Assembly (NCBI GenBank): GCA_051453625.1
Contig: JBOZIK010000001.1
Span: 136,401,986-136,465,985 of the forward strand
From: Welwitschia mirabilis
Taxonomy: Eukaryota > Gnetophyta > Gnetopsida > Welwitschiales
DNA: 64,000 bases
Reading direction: 5' to 3'
Under the pieces are notes generated by a model. It saw only the letters and a list, made by a program, of their open reading frames with translations. It did not search any database and was not told the DNA's origin. Positions within the stretch are counted from its first letter, which is position 1. The number at the start of each line of letters is the position of its first letter. The position numbers and the translations under genes are program-made. Shown in pieces: positions 1 to 9,999 of the stretch.

Positions 1-225
1 CATTACTAAATTAGAAATTTAAATCATTGGATGTATAGAATTTTTATTTGAAAAAGAATTTCAATGCTTTCTTAATGATGTTTTCATACATTTAGTACAT
101 AAATAACATAAAACAAAACAAATGAACAATAAACAAAATGGTTGTTTATACAAAATTCTCTCTACCAAAACAAATAAATAGGTAGCATTGCAAGATACTG
201 TTCGGGTCAAAAAAGAATAGGAAGA

Positions 226-417
226 GATGTCAAACTCGAAACTTTTGGTAACTATATCTCTTCTAAGGAGCACAACCATCAGAATGACCTATAGGAATGT
301 TTTGATTACATATAAGCCACCATAAAAAATGCAACATAAACATCCAAATGTTTGAATTCATGACCTCCTCTATGGAGGACGAGTGTCTTAATAATTGCAT
401 AAGCATCCTATTATCCA
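226..417 (-). repeat. SINE-like repeat, copy 1
   Basis: Read on the minus strand this segment follows the order seen in the other copies of the family in this window (near 32.2, 33.4, 45.5, 54.8 and 55.4 kb): a head with a box B-like motif (GAATTCAAAC), then TTTGGATG, then a segment with GATGGTTGTG, then an ending like AAAAGTTTCGAGTTTGACAT. The family head resembles a tRNA, so I call it SINE-like. This copy is diverged and its box A region is poor. Bases 1-225 and 418-638 are AT-rich and I see nothing else in them. Confidence 0.45.
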
Positions 418-638
418 TTAAAAAAATATGAGTAATGCTCTTTCATAACATGATTTACATGTCAAGGATAACATTAATTTTATTTGATTTTGTTTTTTTG
501 TGTTAATGGAGAAAGGAATAATATTTAGTAATGTAAAATTATAATTTCAAAAAACTTAAAAAGGATAAATCATGAATCTGAAAAATATAGAATAACATAG
601 TTGCTACACATTAAAAAAATCATTACAATATTAAAAAG

Positions 639-1490
639 NNNNNNNNNNNNNNNNNNNNNNNNNNNNNNNNNNNNNNNNNNNNNNNNNNNNNNNNNNNNNN
701 NNNNNNNNNNNNNNNNNNNNNNNNNNNNNNNNNNNNNNNNNNNNNNNNNNNNNNNNNNNNNNNNNNNNNNNNNNNNNNNNNNNNNNNNNNNNNNNNNNNN
801 NNNNNNNNNNNNNNNNNNNNNNNNNNNNNNNNNNNNNNNNNNNNNNNNNNNNNNNNNNNNNNNNNNNNNNNNNNNNNNNNNNNNNNNNNNNNNNNNNNNN
901 NNNNNNNNNNNNNNNNNNNNNNNNNNNNNNNNNNNNNNNNNNNNNNNNNNNNNNNNNNNNNNNNNNNNNNNNNNNNNNNNNNNNNNNNNNNNNNNNNNNN
1001 NNNNNNNNNNNNNNNNNNNNNNNNNNNNNNNNNNNNNNNNNNNNNNNNNNNNNNNNNNNNNNNNNNNNNNNNNNNNNNNNNNNNNNNNNNNNNNNNNNNN
1101 NNNNNNNNNNNNNNNNNNNNNNNNNNNNNNNNNNNNNNNNNNNNNNNNNNNNNNNNNNNNNNNNNNNNNNNNNNNNNNNNNNNNNNNNNNNNNNNNNNNN
1201 NNNNNNNNNNNNNNNNNNNNNNNNNNNNNNNNNNNNNNNNNNNNNNNNNNNNNNNNNNNNNNNNNNNNNNNNNNNNNNNNNNNNNNNNNNNNNNNNNNNN
1301 NNNNNNNNNNNNNNNNNNNNNNNNNNNNNNNNNNNNNNNNNNNNNNNNNNNNNNNNNNNNNNNNNNNNNNNNNNNNNNNNNNNNNNNNNNNNNNNNNNNN
1401 NNNNNNNNNNNNNNNNNNNNNNNNNNNNNNNNNNNNNNNNNNNNNNNNNNNNNNNNNNNNNNNNNNNNNNNNNNNNNNNNNNNNNNNNNN
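639..1490. other. Assembly gap (852 N)
   Basis: Run of N whose right edge abuts a TA microsatellite, so the gap probably marks a failure to assemble through simple repeat. Open reading frames that cross it are artefacts. Confidence 0.99.

Positions 1491-1492
<2 letters not shown>

Positions 1493-1555
<63 letters not shown>
1493..1555. repeat. (TA)n microsatellite
   Basis: About 30 TA dinucleotides with one TG interruption, immediately after the gap. It codes for nothing. Confidence 0.95.
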
Positions 1556-2214
1556 GGGTGGGGTGTCAACCTCAAATAGTAATTTCATGTTAACATAGAG
1601 CTTCCCCTTTAATATACTTTAGATTCTAACCAAGAGTTAAACCACTATACTTATTGTGTAATTATTTCTTAAGGATCTATATTTATAACTTTCTATAAGC
1701 ATCCATTTGCAAGATCTATTTAAGCGAAGACTTATTTCTATAAATTATCACGATCAACATTTTTAGAGTAGTAGTTATTAATTGCTTTATGGAAGAGACG
1801 AATAAAAGGCCTCCACATGCAAATGAGCCTACATATGATGAGGCATTCAATACTATTTCTCTAGCCCTTCTTACACAAGTTGTGAGTATTAGCAATACCT
1901 TTAAAAGAACCGTGGTAGCTAATTCTGGAGCAAAATAGTAGGTAATATTAATCATTTCAGCCTTTTTGACAAAAGTTCTGATTAGTATGCTTTTGAATAT
2001 GGATGGCGATAAATTTTTATTCAAGATTTGGGTTACTTACCTTGGTCATTGCCTTTTCTACTATAAACCTGAACAACATGTTTGCATCATGAACTACTTG
2101 CTAGGCATGTCTAACTTTGTTTTAGAATCTTTTTCTTTGTCAATCTTGTAAATAAAGATTCCATTAACTAAGTTCTTAGCATATGTAACTTAATGCATAA
2201 GAATGAGTTATTGA
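1556..2214. other. AT-rich sequence with an unidentified ORF relic
   Basis: No gene is recognised. On the plus strand a 50-codon frame at 1790-1939 (starting MEETNKRPPHANEPTYDEAF) has coding-like composition and is followed in another frame by a 61-codon stretch at 1966-2151. This looks like a decayed transposon protein, but I cannot assign a family. Confidence 0.3.
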
Positions 2215-2420
2215 TTGCATGTCCATAGAAATTTAACTTAGATGTTATTGATAAGGCAATTAATCTAGTTCCATGCATGTTAAAATTATCAAATTTGCCA
2301 TTAGTTTTTGAAAAATCTGAGCTTGGAATTATTGATATTATTAGACATATTTTAAATGAAGAAACTAAGCTTGATCTTTGAGGTACATCAAAAAGACTTA
2401 TTCTCTAAATCTATTTCAAA
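2215..2420 (+). pseudogene. LINE ORF1 fragment (DUF4283-like), decayed
   Basis: The plus strand reads PCMLKLSNLPLVFEKSEL and continues with IIDIIRHILNEETKLDL before a stop. The 'V-W-V-x-L-x-N-L-P-L' core is typical of the RNA-binding region of plant LINE ORF1/gag-like proteins. The same KLSNLPL core recurs at 47.23 kb in a better preserved LINE, which supports the call. The fragment is short, has stops, and lacks recognisable endonuclease or RT next to it. It could also be an unrelated gag fragment. Confidence 0.35.
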
Positions 2421-3531
2421 AAAAGGAATTCATTTCTTTGATTAAACTATAGAAACGTTATTCCTACTTACCTAATCATTTACTTTAATGTTCTAAATTT
2501 TTCCCACTATTTTCTAATGCCCATATCTAAAAAGAAACTAGTATATATTGCCTTCAAATAAAACGAATAGAATGGGAAAAATGCAGAAGATCTTTTAAAA
2601 AATGCAAAATTGGCATTTTTCATTGGCACAAGCTTAAAGGACAATATGTTTAAAAATATTATTGGAGATGGAAGGAAGGTTTGCAAGAAAGTAGAAAGTC
2701 CTGCTATGAAGATCCCTATTAATAACAATAGAAATAGCTGGTTGTTATTGATGAAGATTGTTTTTAGATGGTTAGAGGATAGAAAATAAATGTGAATTAG
2801 ATTATTTCATAACAATTGTTTTCCTTCTTATATCTTAAAAGTGGAAAACAATTTAAAACTTTTTTGAAAGAGAAATGATAATCTTTCTGACCTTAGATGA
2901 AAGCAAGGTGTAAGCAAGAAAGAGAATTGAAATGTATTATGAGTTAGTGAGAGCTTAGAACACAAGGGATTATCTACAAATTACATTAATTTCTGTAGTT
3001 TGAAATGTATTTTGAGTTACTAAGAATTTAGAACTCGAGAGCTTGTTTGCAAATTGTATCAATTGTTATAAATTAGGTTAAGTAATATAAAAGAAGCAAG
3101 AACAAGGTAATGAAAGAACATAAGATATGAAGTTCAATCCAAATGTAAAGATTTTTAAAGCTATAGGTTTTTACATATTTCAATTGGGAAACATAATCTT
3201 CATCTATATATACATTATTCATAATGCAAAGCATGTAATTGTATTTGTTCATATGTTTTCACTCAAGAATATGAATTGCTAAAAGCAAAATGGACTTACT
3301 CAAATCAGAGAGTGAAGTAGATGAGGCACCTTTATTGTTGAGACAAATTCTTCAAAGTAGTAAAGATTTTTTGAAGAAATGGAAGTTCTACTTTAATTGC
3401 CTAATGCCGTCAAGTTCTCGTGCGGAGAGAGTAAAAGAAAGAAATGATACTAAGTCTCATTAGCTTTAGAAAAAGTTCTACCAAGACTAAAGACAATGAG
3501 GTATTTTACACTACAATAGTGGATATGAAGT
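2421..3531. other. Decayed sequence, no identified gene
   Basis: Between 2560 and 2790 the plus strand has a stretch free of stops containing KLAFFIGTSLKDNMFKNIIG, plausibly another fragment of a LINE or gag protein, but I cannot place it. The rest is AT-rich with no recognisable motif. Confidence 0.3.
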
Positions 3532-3664
3532 AGATAGCTATATTACAAGATTTTAGAAATATGAAATTGAAGTTAAAGTGAAAGGAATGGGAATGCTAAA
3601 ATAGACAGCTACATTACAGGATTTTAAAAAATATGAGATTGCAGCTCAAGGGAAAGGAATGGGA
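3532..3664. repeat. Tandem duplication, about 70 bp, 2 copies
   Basis: 3532-3595 and 3602-3664 are diverged copies. Both run from TAGA(T/C)AGCTA(T/C)ATTACA through AATATGA to GAAAGGAATGGGA. This is a simple local duplication in otherwise featureless sequence. From 3665 to about 3920 I see nothing. Confidence 0.7.
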
Positions 3665-3921
3665 GAATTGTTGGAAGCTCAAAAGTTGCATTACATCTTC
3701 CTATCTCAACAAATAAACCATCAAATAGTGGCCCTCCAACCAAAATGAGTTGGGTTTTTGGAAGGAATTTTAAGTATCATATTTACCTTAAAGATTACAC
3801 TAGTGAGTCATCAATTTATAAGAGGCAAGCAATTCGTTTTTGTTTGTCGAGATAATACATGTGGGATGGGTGGGCTAATGATACTTACAAACACAAACAA
3901 CTTAGAATTAGAATAAACATC

Positions 3922-4113
3922 TTAGCTAAGGTAGACGCCTTTGACAAATAATTCATTGAGATCTACCATTCTAGAAGTCTCTTTTTCATTTCGAAGGCTG
4001 AGACGCTGAGAGCGATGGACACAGATCGTGCGCGCCACTCCGGTTGGGTGAAGGGCATAAGCCAACCCCCAAATTCCGACTGCAACATTTCTTAAGTATT
4101 TCATTATTTGCAT
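3922..4113 (-). CDS. Unidentified small ORF, 63 codons
   Basis: A minus-strand frame from ATG at 4113 to a stop at 3922, in one of the few GC-richer patches of the window. The product begins MQIMKYLRNVAVGIWGLAYA and contains HPTGVARTICVHRSQRLSL. I do not recognise the family and see no signal peptide or clear domain. The ORF is divergent from the stress-protein gene at 4510, so the 400 bp between could be a shared promoter. It could equally be the first exon of a gene whose continuation I cannot find, an upstream remnant, or a chance frame. Confidence 0.2.
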   Translation of the reverse strand: MQIMKYLRNVAVGIWGLAYALHPTGVARTICVHRSQRLSLRNEKETSRMVDLNELFVKGVYLS

Positions 4114-4142
4114 AATTCTTAAATACTTGCATAACTCTGCAT

Positions 4143-4509
4143 GTACTCAGACGTATGGAATCATATCACGCGAGCTCGGCAACGCCTACGTGTGTTTTTC
4201 ACATTCATAAGACCTTCCAACTAATAAATCTTTTGAAAAACAATCCAATTCAACAGTAATCAAAACTCCAGACGTTGTCCCCTTCTGATGCCTCATCTTC
4301 CAACTATGCAAGATGCATTGCAGCAGACAAAACCTGTAATTCTCTCAAGAAATTTTAAAAATTTATCCCCTGCCTTAGAAGGCCTTCCACCGTCATTTCC
4401 TCTCGCCATGCAACCGCATCCATCTATTTACTATTTAAGGCTTTCTGCAGCAGATCGAGTTCAAAGCGCAGAAGAGCAGAATTCTTGCAGGAGAAAGAAA
4501 GGAGCGCAG
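4143..4509 (+). promoter_or_regulatory. Putative promoter and 5' UTR of the USP-like gene
   Basis: The gene's first good ATG is at 4510. A TATA-like element, CTATTTAAG, lies at 4431-4439, which would place transcription start near 4465 and leave a short 5' UTR. Further upstream is an ACGTGT core (4188-4193), the ACGT class of element bound by bZIP factors in ABA and stress responses. The TATA position argues against the longer in-frame ORF that opens at 4288. The promoter function is inferred. Confidence 0.5.
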
Positions 4510-5562
4510 ATGGGCAGCAAAAAGCTCTGCAAATTCAGCATGAACGAGACAAATGTTACAGGCTCCCTGCACTGTTCTTCAAAGTCGTCGACAGGCAGAA
4601 GATCGTTCGGGAATGTTGTGGAAGAGCTGAATCCGTATCTGATGATCAACCAAGAGGGAAGTTCTTCTTTCACCAGAAGGAAGGTCATGGTGGTTGTGGA
4701 TTCAAGTCGCGAGGCCAAAAGTGCTCTGATTTGGGCATTAACCCATGCTTTGCTTAAGGATGATCTGCTCATTCTTCTGCATTTTGTTTCCATGCCTCCT
4801 GCTGCTTCTCCTCTCACTGCCAATGGTAATCGCCAATTTACCAGCTTTACAGTTTTTCTTTTGTCCATCTTTTGTTTTTCCTTTGCAGTTTGCACTACTG
4901 TAAATTTTCCTTGCCAGACACATGGAAATCCGAAAACTCTGTATACATTGCAGGAAGTGAGTCTCCATATCCAAGCTTGACCCTTTCTCAAGAGAAAAAC
5001 CATGCGAAGCCCAGTGACTCTGCAGCCATCAACTCTTTGAAGGCACTTTGCTTACAGAGAAAACCAGAGGTTTGTATTTTGTGGGCATTGTTCTTCTACC
5101 ACAACAATTTTTCTGTCAAAACGAAGTCACTGAACCAGAACTGCCTGAATGTGAGTGAAAAACAGATAGAAGTGGAGGTGGTCACAACTGGAGGGCAGGA
5201 GAAGGGTCGCACAATAGTCCGGCAAGCAAAGAAGCGAGGCGTCTCTCTTCTGGTTTTGGGACAGCCCAAATCACTCTCTCTCTTAACCAGGTTTGTTTTT
5301 CGGATTCTTATTTTCAACAATTGACTCCAGAGAGTGCTGCAGTGAACCCTAATACCGAAGTTTTCGTGTCTTGAGAAGGCTCCCATTGATGTGCTCAGAT
5401 GGAAAGATTTGCAGAAACAGTATGAAGGAATCAAGTGCAATGGTGGAATACTGCATTGAAAATTCTGAATGCATGGCTGTTGGAGTCAGAAGAAAGAGCA
5501 GAAGAGTAGGGGGATATGTCATCAGTACCAAAAGACACAAGAACTTCTGGCTTCTTGCCTGA
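4510..5562 (+). CDS. Universal-stress-protein-like (adenine nucleotide alpha-hydrolase-like) protein, 4 exons
   Basis: Proposed exons are 4510-4825, 4954-5069, 5166-5290 and 5415-5562. All junctions are GT-AG, the phases are consistent, and the total is 705 nt (234 residues). Exon 1 has a polar, Ser-rich N-terminus of about 55 residues, then the first strand and helix of a USP fold (KVMVVVDSSREAKSALIW, residues about 58-75). Exon 3 gives IEVEVVTTGGQEKGRTIV and SLLVLGQPKS. Exon 4 ends in GGYVISTKRHKNFWLLA, the conserved tail of a plant subfamily of USP-like proteins. The glycine-rich ATP-binding signature of classical UspA (G-2X-G-9X-G-S/T) is not visible after VLGQ, so nucleotide binding is doubtful. 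The introns are short (128, 96 and 124 bp). The last acceptor could instead be at 5360, adding 18 residues, but the TTTGCAG site at 5408-5414 is stronger and fits the family spacing better. The start at 4510 is chosen from the TATA position; an in-frame ATG at 4288 would add 74 unlikely residues. Exact function is unknown. Confidence 0.85.
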
Positions 5563-5739
5563 CATACCCCTTTATGATTCCTCCCACCTATCATTCCTTC
5601 TTTTCTTGTGGGAAAAATATCGTTCAATTGTATGGTTCGTTTGCTATTTTTGAAATGGCTCTGCAATACTTTATAATCTATTATACGTTTGTGCATATCT
5701 AATGACTTTGTCTGAAAAGCCGTTCTGGAAAATGTTCGT

Positions 5740-5766
5740 AATAAACATGTGTAGTGTGTGAATAAA
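5740..5766 (+). terminator. Poly(A) signals of the USP-like gene
   Basis: Two AATAAA hexamers (5740-5745 and 5761-5766) lie about 180-200 bp after the stop codon, in a T-rich 3' UTR. This is a normal plant 3' end arrangement. Confidence 0.6.
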
Positions 5767-6678
5767 AAATTTATAGATAAGTCTCTCCTTTAAAATATGA
5801 TTATCTCATAACATAAAGGGTCTTCATAAGCAAATTTATACGTATTGAAAGCAAATCCCTTTGGCCTAGTCAAAGGATGATGACATCATAAATAATACCA
5901 TAAGCTTGTTTGTGAATTATCTCTTGTTTGTTAAGCATCATATAAGGTATGAACTTTCATAGATTCAACTCCTAAAATTTGAGACTAGCTTATGGTTATA
6001 CTTAAGCATGTGAACTTTAATAGATTCAAATCCTACAATGTAAGATTTGGGTTATGATACTTGGGTTATGGTTGTACCTAGGTATACAAAGTAAGGTTAG
6101 CATGTGCCTTTTAACATCTATGATAGGAATAATAGATAAGACTTGGACATCTCATGGCCAACTTCTGGGTTAGGAAGGGTCGTCAAGTGTTCTCATTTGG
6201 AAAAGAAGACGAACAAACTTAGCGAGTGTCATATAGTTTCCCATGAATTCTTCTTCTTTTTCTTCATCAAAAGAATATGTATATATTATTTTCTTCATGA
6301 CTATTGATAGGGTGGTTATTATTTTTAGTGCTAAAGATCAAACACATTACCTAGTAAAAATAATGAGATTTTCAATAGATGGCATTTTTTAAAAAATACA
6401 ATAACAATTTAGCAACAACTCTTGTAAAGAGAACTAGAAATTAGAACAAAAACCATGATTATGAATATCTCACAACAAAGTGATGATTTGAGGAAGTAAT
6501 GCATAAGTTGCTTCTTAAGTTAAATAATTTCAATTCATGTCTGGTTTTTAATGGTGAATTTTTGTGATTATTTTTGTGTAAAGAATTAACAAGATGTTGA
6601 TTAACTTTCTGTTTTTGCATAGCTCAATGGGACACATTTTTGTTCTTTCTTTATTATGTACTTTATATAGCTAGTGTC

Positions 6679-6735
<57 letters not shown>

Positions 6736-7496
6736 TTTAAGTTTTAGTGGAATACAAAGTAAAAATCTTCATTGCTGAAACACTCAACACCATAGTATTT
6801 TTAGTGTCTAACTAGTATTCAAACACACATTTCTATTGCATCTCACTATATTTATTATTTAATGGTTTTCTATTTTGGCCAAGATATTTTACTGTGTCAA
6901 ATTTTTTAGTGATCTCAGCTATGGCATGAGAAGTGATGAAAGGTAATAGTTTGGATAATGCAGTGAAGGCCCATGATTTTGAAACTTTTCATTATGTTTT
7001 GCTAGAAGATTTATTTAAGTCTCTATCAAGATATATTGCTTCTCAATATATCCTTTTACAAATTATCGACTTTCTTTATAAGAATAATGTTTTCACACAA
7101 GTAGTTTATATCGAACTTAAAAGGTTTTGCATGCTTGTTATTTTTCGCGGTCTTTTCTATCTATTAGACTTGTGGATTTGAGATGGTCGATAAAGATTTG
7201 GATATTAAAGTTTTCTGAAACTCTCAAAGTCCTTTGATTACTTGAAAATGGAGATAAAATTTTGATCTTAATTTAAATGAGTATTCAAAAATTCTATGTT
7301 AGGTTAAAGTAGCAAATCTCCATAAGTTTCAGATTGTTAAAACCACAAGCATAATCCTTAACTAAGAGACATTGGCCCTTTTTAATGGTATGTAACTCAG
7401 AAGTTATTTTGTGGAAATTAACTTGTAACACAAGAAAAAGGAATTAAAACTTAAGATGAGGAATTAACGTTATGTCTAGAAAATTATGTACTACAA
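5767..7496. other. AT-rich intergenic sequence
   Basis: No gene is recognised. It contains the CTTT microsatellite at 6681-6736. An 82-codon plus-strand frame at 6933-7181 (MMKGNSLDNAVKAHDFETF...) has no recognisable motif and is probably transposon debris or chance. Confidence 0.5.
6681..6736. repeat. (CTTT)n microsatellite, about 14 units
   Basis: An almost perfect run of CTTT, hence likely to vary in length between individuals. Confidence 0.97.
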
Positions 7497-7605
7497 TTTA
7501 AAGATTTGTTACCTCTATTGTCATCCTGAAAACCACAATATCAAGGAGTGTTTTGTTCTTGATAAGAAAATTATTTGGGAGGAAAAACAATAGTTTTCTT
7601 TAAAG
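7497..7605 (+). pseudogene. Zinc-knuckle fragment of a gag/ORF1 protein
   Basis: The plus strand reads ICYLYCHPENHNIKECFVLD followed by KKIIWEEKQ and a stop. C-x4-H-x4-C (C-HPEN-H-NIKE-C), with a further Cys upstream, fits a retroelement CCHC zinc knuckle with one residue out of register. It lies 400 bp before the LINE endonuclease relic at 7997, so it could be the end of that LINE's ORF1. A Ty3 gag origin is the alternative. Confidence 0.4.
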
Positions 7606-7996
7606 AGAAAGAAAAATGGAACTTCCTAAAATGAATCATCAAAACCCTCTCCAATTACTTCCCAACTTGTTATTAGTTCTTTTAAATATGAGGGTACTAG
7701 GAATTTTTCTATAATTAAAGGAACTCCATTTATGGTATTACAAAGTTAATGTTTGAAGTGATTGAATCAAATGTTAATGCAAAAGGCTTTCATACAATGC
7801 AATGCATGGAAAAAAGGGTAGTTATAGAGTAATTCTGGTTCACAAACGCTTGAAGTATTTGCCTCTTCTCCTACTTCTATTAATCTTTCAAATATTCTTC
7901 CATTAGCTAATGCATTTTTAGCATTTAGTAACATGAATTACAAAACATTAAAGGAGCTTCACATAAACAGGGCAAGACTTCCTTATCTGCATTAGA

Positions 7997-8870
7997 ATGT
8001 TAGTGTTTCTTTGAAATATGCAAGGCTTATTTGATAGGTTCTAAGTAAAGGTTACTAGAGAATTTGTTTGTAATCCATAGATATCTCCCAATTTTATTGT
8101 CCTTCAAGAAATTAAGATTTTAGTAGTTGATGTTCTTTTTGTTGGAAAACATATTTGAAAGAATTTCAAATTTTTTTGAGTTGATTATATAGCAACACCT
8201 CTTTTATCGGGAAGCATATTTTAAAAAATTTCAAAGTTTTTTAAGCCAAGCATGAAGTCAACAAAGGAGGTGTTTCTATACTAGTTAATAAAAAGTGAAG
8301 TGATAAAACCTTGAATTTGGATTCTAGTTTATATATTTAACCTCTTTAGATTATTTGCTAAAATGAAAAGGAAAATTTTTGACTTTGTGACTTTGTAATG
8401 TCTACACACCAAACAATTCGCAATCTCAATCAGAGGCTTGAAAATATCCTCTTTTTTAACCAAAAGTTCCTTAGATTATTCAAAATGACTTTAGTGTGGT
8501 TGAAATATCTTTTGATAAGCTTGGTGTTCTACTGCTATTATCTTTGCTTAATAAAATAAAAATTGATATAATTTTAAAGAAAAATAGTCTCTCTTATGTT
8601 AGCTCCTTGTCAGTCAATAATTTGTAAGAGAGTCAATATACTTGATGCAATTATCAACAAAGAAGCCATAGAATCTATTATTGATTAGATAGATTCTATA
8701 TTACTAATGTTTCTTTTTAGACATTAAAGGAAAAATTAGAAGCCTATATAGGCTCCACTCTTTCAAATCATTTTCTTATTAGTAATTCTCTATTTGGGGT
8801 AGATTCTTCTTCCTTTTAAACATTGGATATTTTTCATATGAATAACCATATAGTTTCAAGACCTAGTAGA
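7997..8870 (+). pseudogene. LINE (L1-type) apurinic endonuclease domain, decayed
   Basis: One plus-strand frame from 7997 reads MLVFL-stop-NMQGLFDR...VTREFVCNP...PNFIVLQEIKI. This matches the N-terminus of L1-type endonucleases (ILSWNxRGL..., then the catalytic Q-E). Further on are GGVSILVNKK (8266), NVYTPNNSQSQSEA (8397) and LSNHFLIS (8760). These correspond to the GGVxIL, N-V-Y-x-P-N and S-D-H motifs, in the right order and at normal spacing. The S-D-H aspartate is Asn here, and there are several stops and frameshifts, so it is dead. No RT follows; at 9035 an LTR begins. Confidence 0.65.
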
Positions 8871-9016
8871 ACAAATATTTTAAAATCTTTGTGGAATGTA
8901 GAGAAAAGACATGCTAATGGTATTGTTTGGATTAATTAGTCAAATCGCATTACATGTAAAATTCAAAATTATGCATGGTAATTTAAAAAGAACTTTCTAC
9001 AAAAAAGTTCCAAATT

Positions 9017-9034
9017 GAAGGGAAGAATGAAGAG
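9017..9034 (+). other. Polypurine tract-like sequence
   Basis: GAAGGGAAGAATGAAGAG sits immediately before the TG of the LTR at 9035, where a plus-strand primer site would stand before a 3' LTR. The other side of the same LTR has a primer-binding site, which is expected of a 5' LTR (see findings). Confidence 0.45.
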
Positions 9035-9406
9035 TGTTAGCATGTAAAAATTTACATTTATATTAAGTGTTTCAGGCCAATTTATTATAAACAAAGAAAT
9101 TAATTTAATTATTTTAATCATAAAATATGTCTTCTATTGTTTTAGAAATAAAATTTAATATTATGTTTTTCTCCATGGTACTTGCAGATCTTTAGCCATG
9201 TATTGGAACACATGGTAGAAGATGGATACAATTTCGCATAAAACAATGATGGCACTGGAAATATAAGGTGGTGACATGTATTAGTTTCATTGAAAGACAT
9301 ATGGTAGAGGCATGTGGAGGTGGCATTGGAGACATGTGGTGATAGCATCAGTTAGTGGAGGAATCCGGTTCCAAAGGACATGTGTTAAACTCATCATGAT
9401 GAAGAT

Positions 9407-9662
9407 TCCACCTAATGCTATATGAAGATCTCCACTAAATATTACAAGATAACCTCCACCAAATGCTAAATGATAAAGATTCTACCTAATGCTATAAGAA
9501 AAAATCTTATCTACATGCTACAAGACAACCTCTACCAAATGCTACAAGACAGAATCTTATTTAGCTAATGCTAAATGACGAATATTCTACCTAATGCTAC
9601 AAATTAAGAGCATGTGACCACCCATCCTCTACCTAATGCTATAAGCCAAGAGCTTATAACCA
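9407..9662 (+). repeat. Minisatellite in LTR U3, about 9 units of about 27 bp
   Basis: Diverged units based on TCTACCTAATGCTACAAGA, alternating with -AATCT or -CAACC ends, lie directly upstream of the TATA box. Such repeats in LTR U3 regions often act as enhancers; here that is inference from position. Confidence 0.75.
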
Positions 9663-9682
9663 CCTCTCACCCCATCTCTCCC

Positions 9683-9690
9683 TATAAAAG
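9683..9690 (+). promoter_or_regulatory. TATA box of the LTR promoter
   Basis: TATAAAAG within CCCTATAAAAGGACC, a near-ideal plant TATA context, about 170 bp before the LTR's AATAAAG. Confidence 0.7.
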
Positions 9691-9909
9691 GACCTTGAAC
9701 CCTTCATTGCATTCATCTTTTGATTGGCTTATCATGGGAAAGACTTGGAGGCTTGGATGTCATGATACTCTAACATCTTTCTTAGGGGTGGAATGCTCAA
9801 GGCTAGTTGAGGAGTTCTTCTTCTTCTCCTCTTTCATTTAATGTAATGTATTTTTTTCATCTTAATAAAGAATTGGTTTGAACCCTTTTATTATTAATGC
9901 ATAATTTCA

Positions 9910-9999
9910 ATTGGTATTAGCAATGTTTAAGTAGAACTAATTCTTAAGATAAGTTTTATTCTTTCCTTATTAATGCATATTAAAATGGTATTAGCAACC
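9910..9999 (+). repeat. Duplicated LTR-end/primer-binding-site segment, 74-bp period
   Basis: TGGTATTAGCAATG at 9912 recurs as TGGTATTAGCAACC at 9986. Each is preceded by TTAATGCATA and followed by TTTAAG. The second copy of the family at the window's end has the same 74-bp spacing, so the duplication is older than the two copies. Confidence 0.7.

Larger units (their letters stand above)
9035..9909 (+). mobile_element. LTR of an LTR retrotransposon (family A), about 875 bp
   Basis: The proposed LTR starts TGTTAGCATG and ends ATAATTTCA (TG...CA). It contains a U3 minisatellite (9407-9662), a TATA box (9683-9690), a plausible transcription start near 9715 and a poly(A) signal AATAAAG (9864-9870). 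It is followed by a primer-binding site (TGGTATTAGCAATG at 9912) related to the initiator-tRNA-Met type TGGTATCAGAGC. The right boundary is well supported; the left one rests only on TG and a preceding purine tract. No partner LTR is seen in this orientation. The family (Ty1 or Ty3) is not determined. A second copy of the LTR end lies at 63840-64000 on the other strand. Confidence 0.6.

Noticed and set aside
601-1593. Long open frames on both strands (330 and 321 codons)
   Set aside because: They consist almost entirely of N plus a TA microsatellite. The same applies to frames across the gaps near 22.0, 26.0 and 58.5 kb.
4826-4888. Alternative acceptor at 4888 for intron 1
   Set aside because: It is a good TTTGCAG site, but the exon it opens ends in a stop at 4980 without joining the conserved downstream exons. 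It could at most give a truncated isoform.
4288-4980. A 230-codon single-exon ORF over the start of the stress-protein gene
   Set aside because: It begins upstream of the TATA-like element and reads through intron 1 into a stop. The spliced model from 4510 restores the conserved C-terminus.
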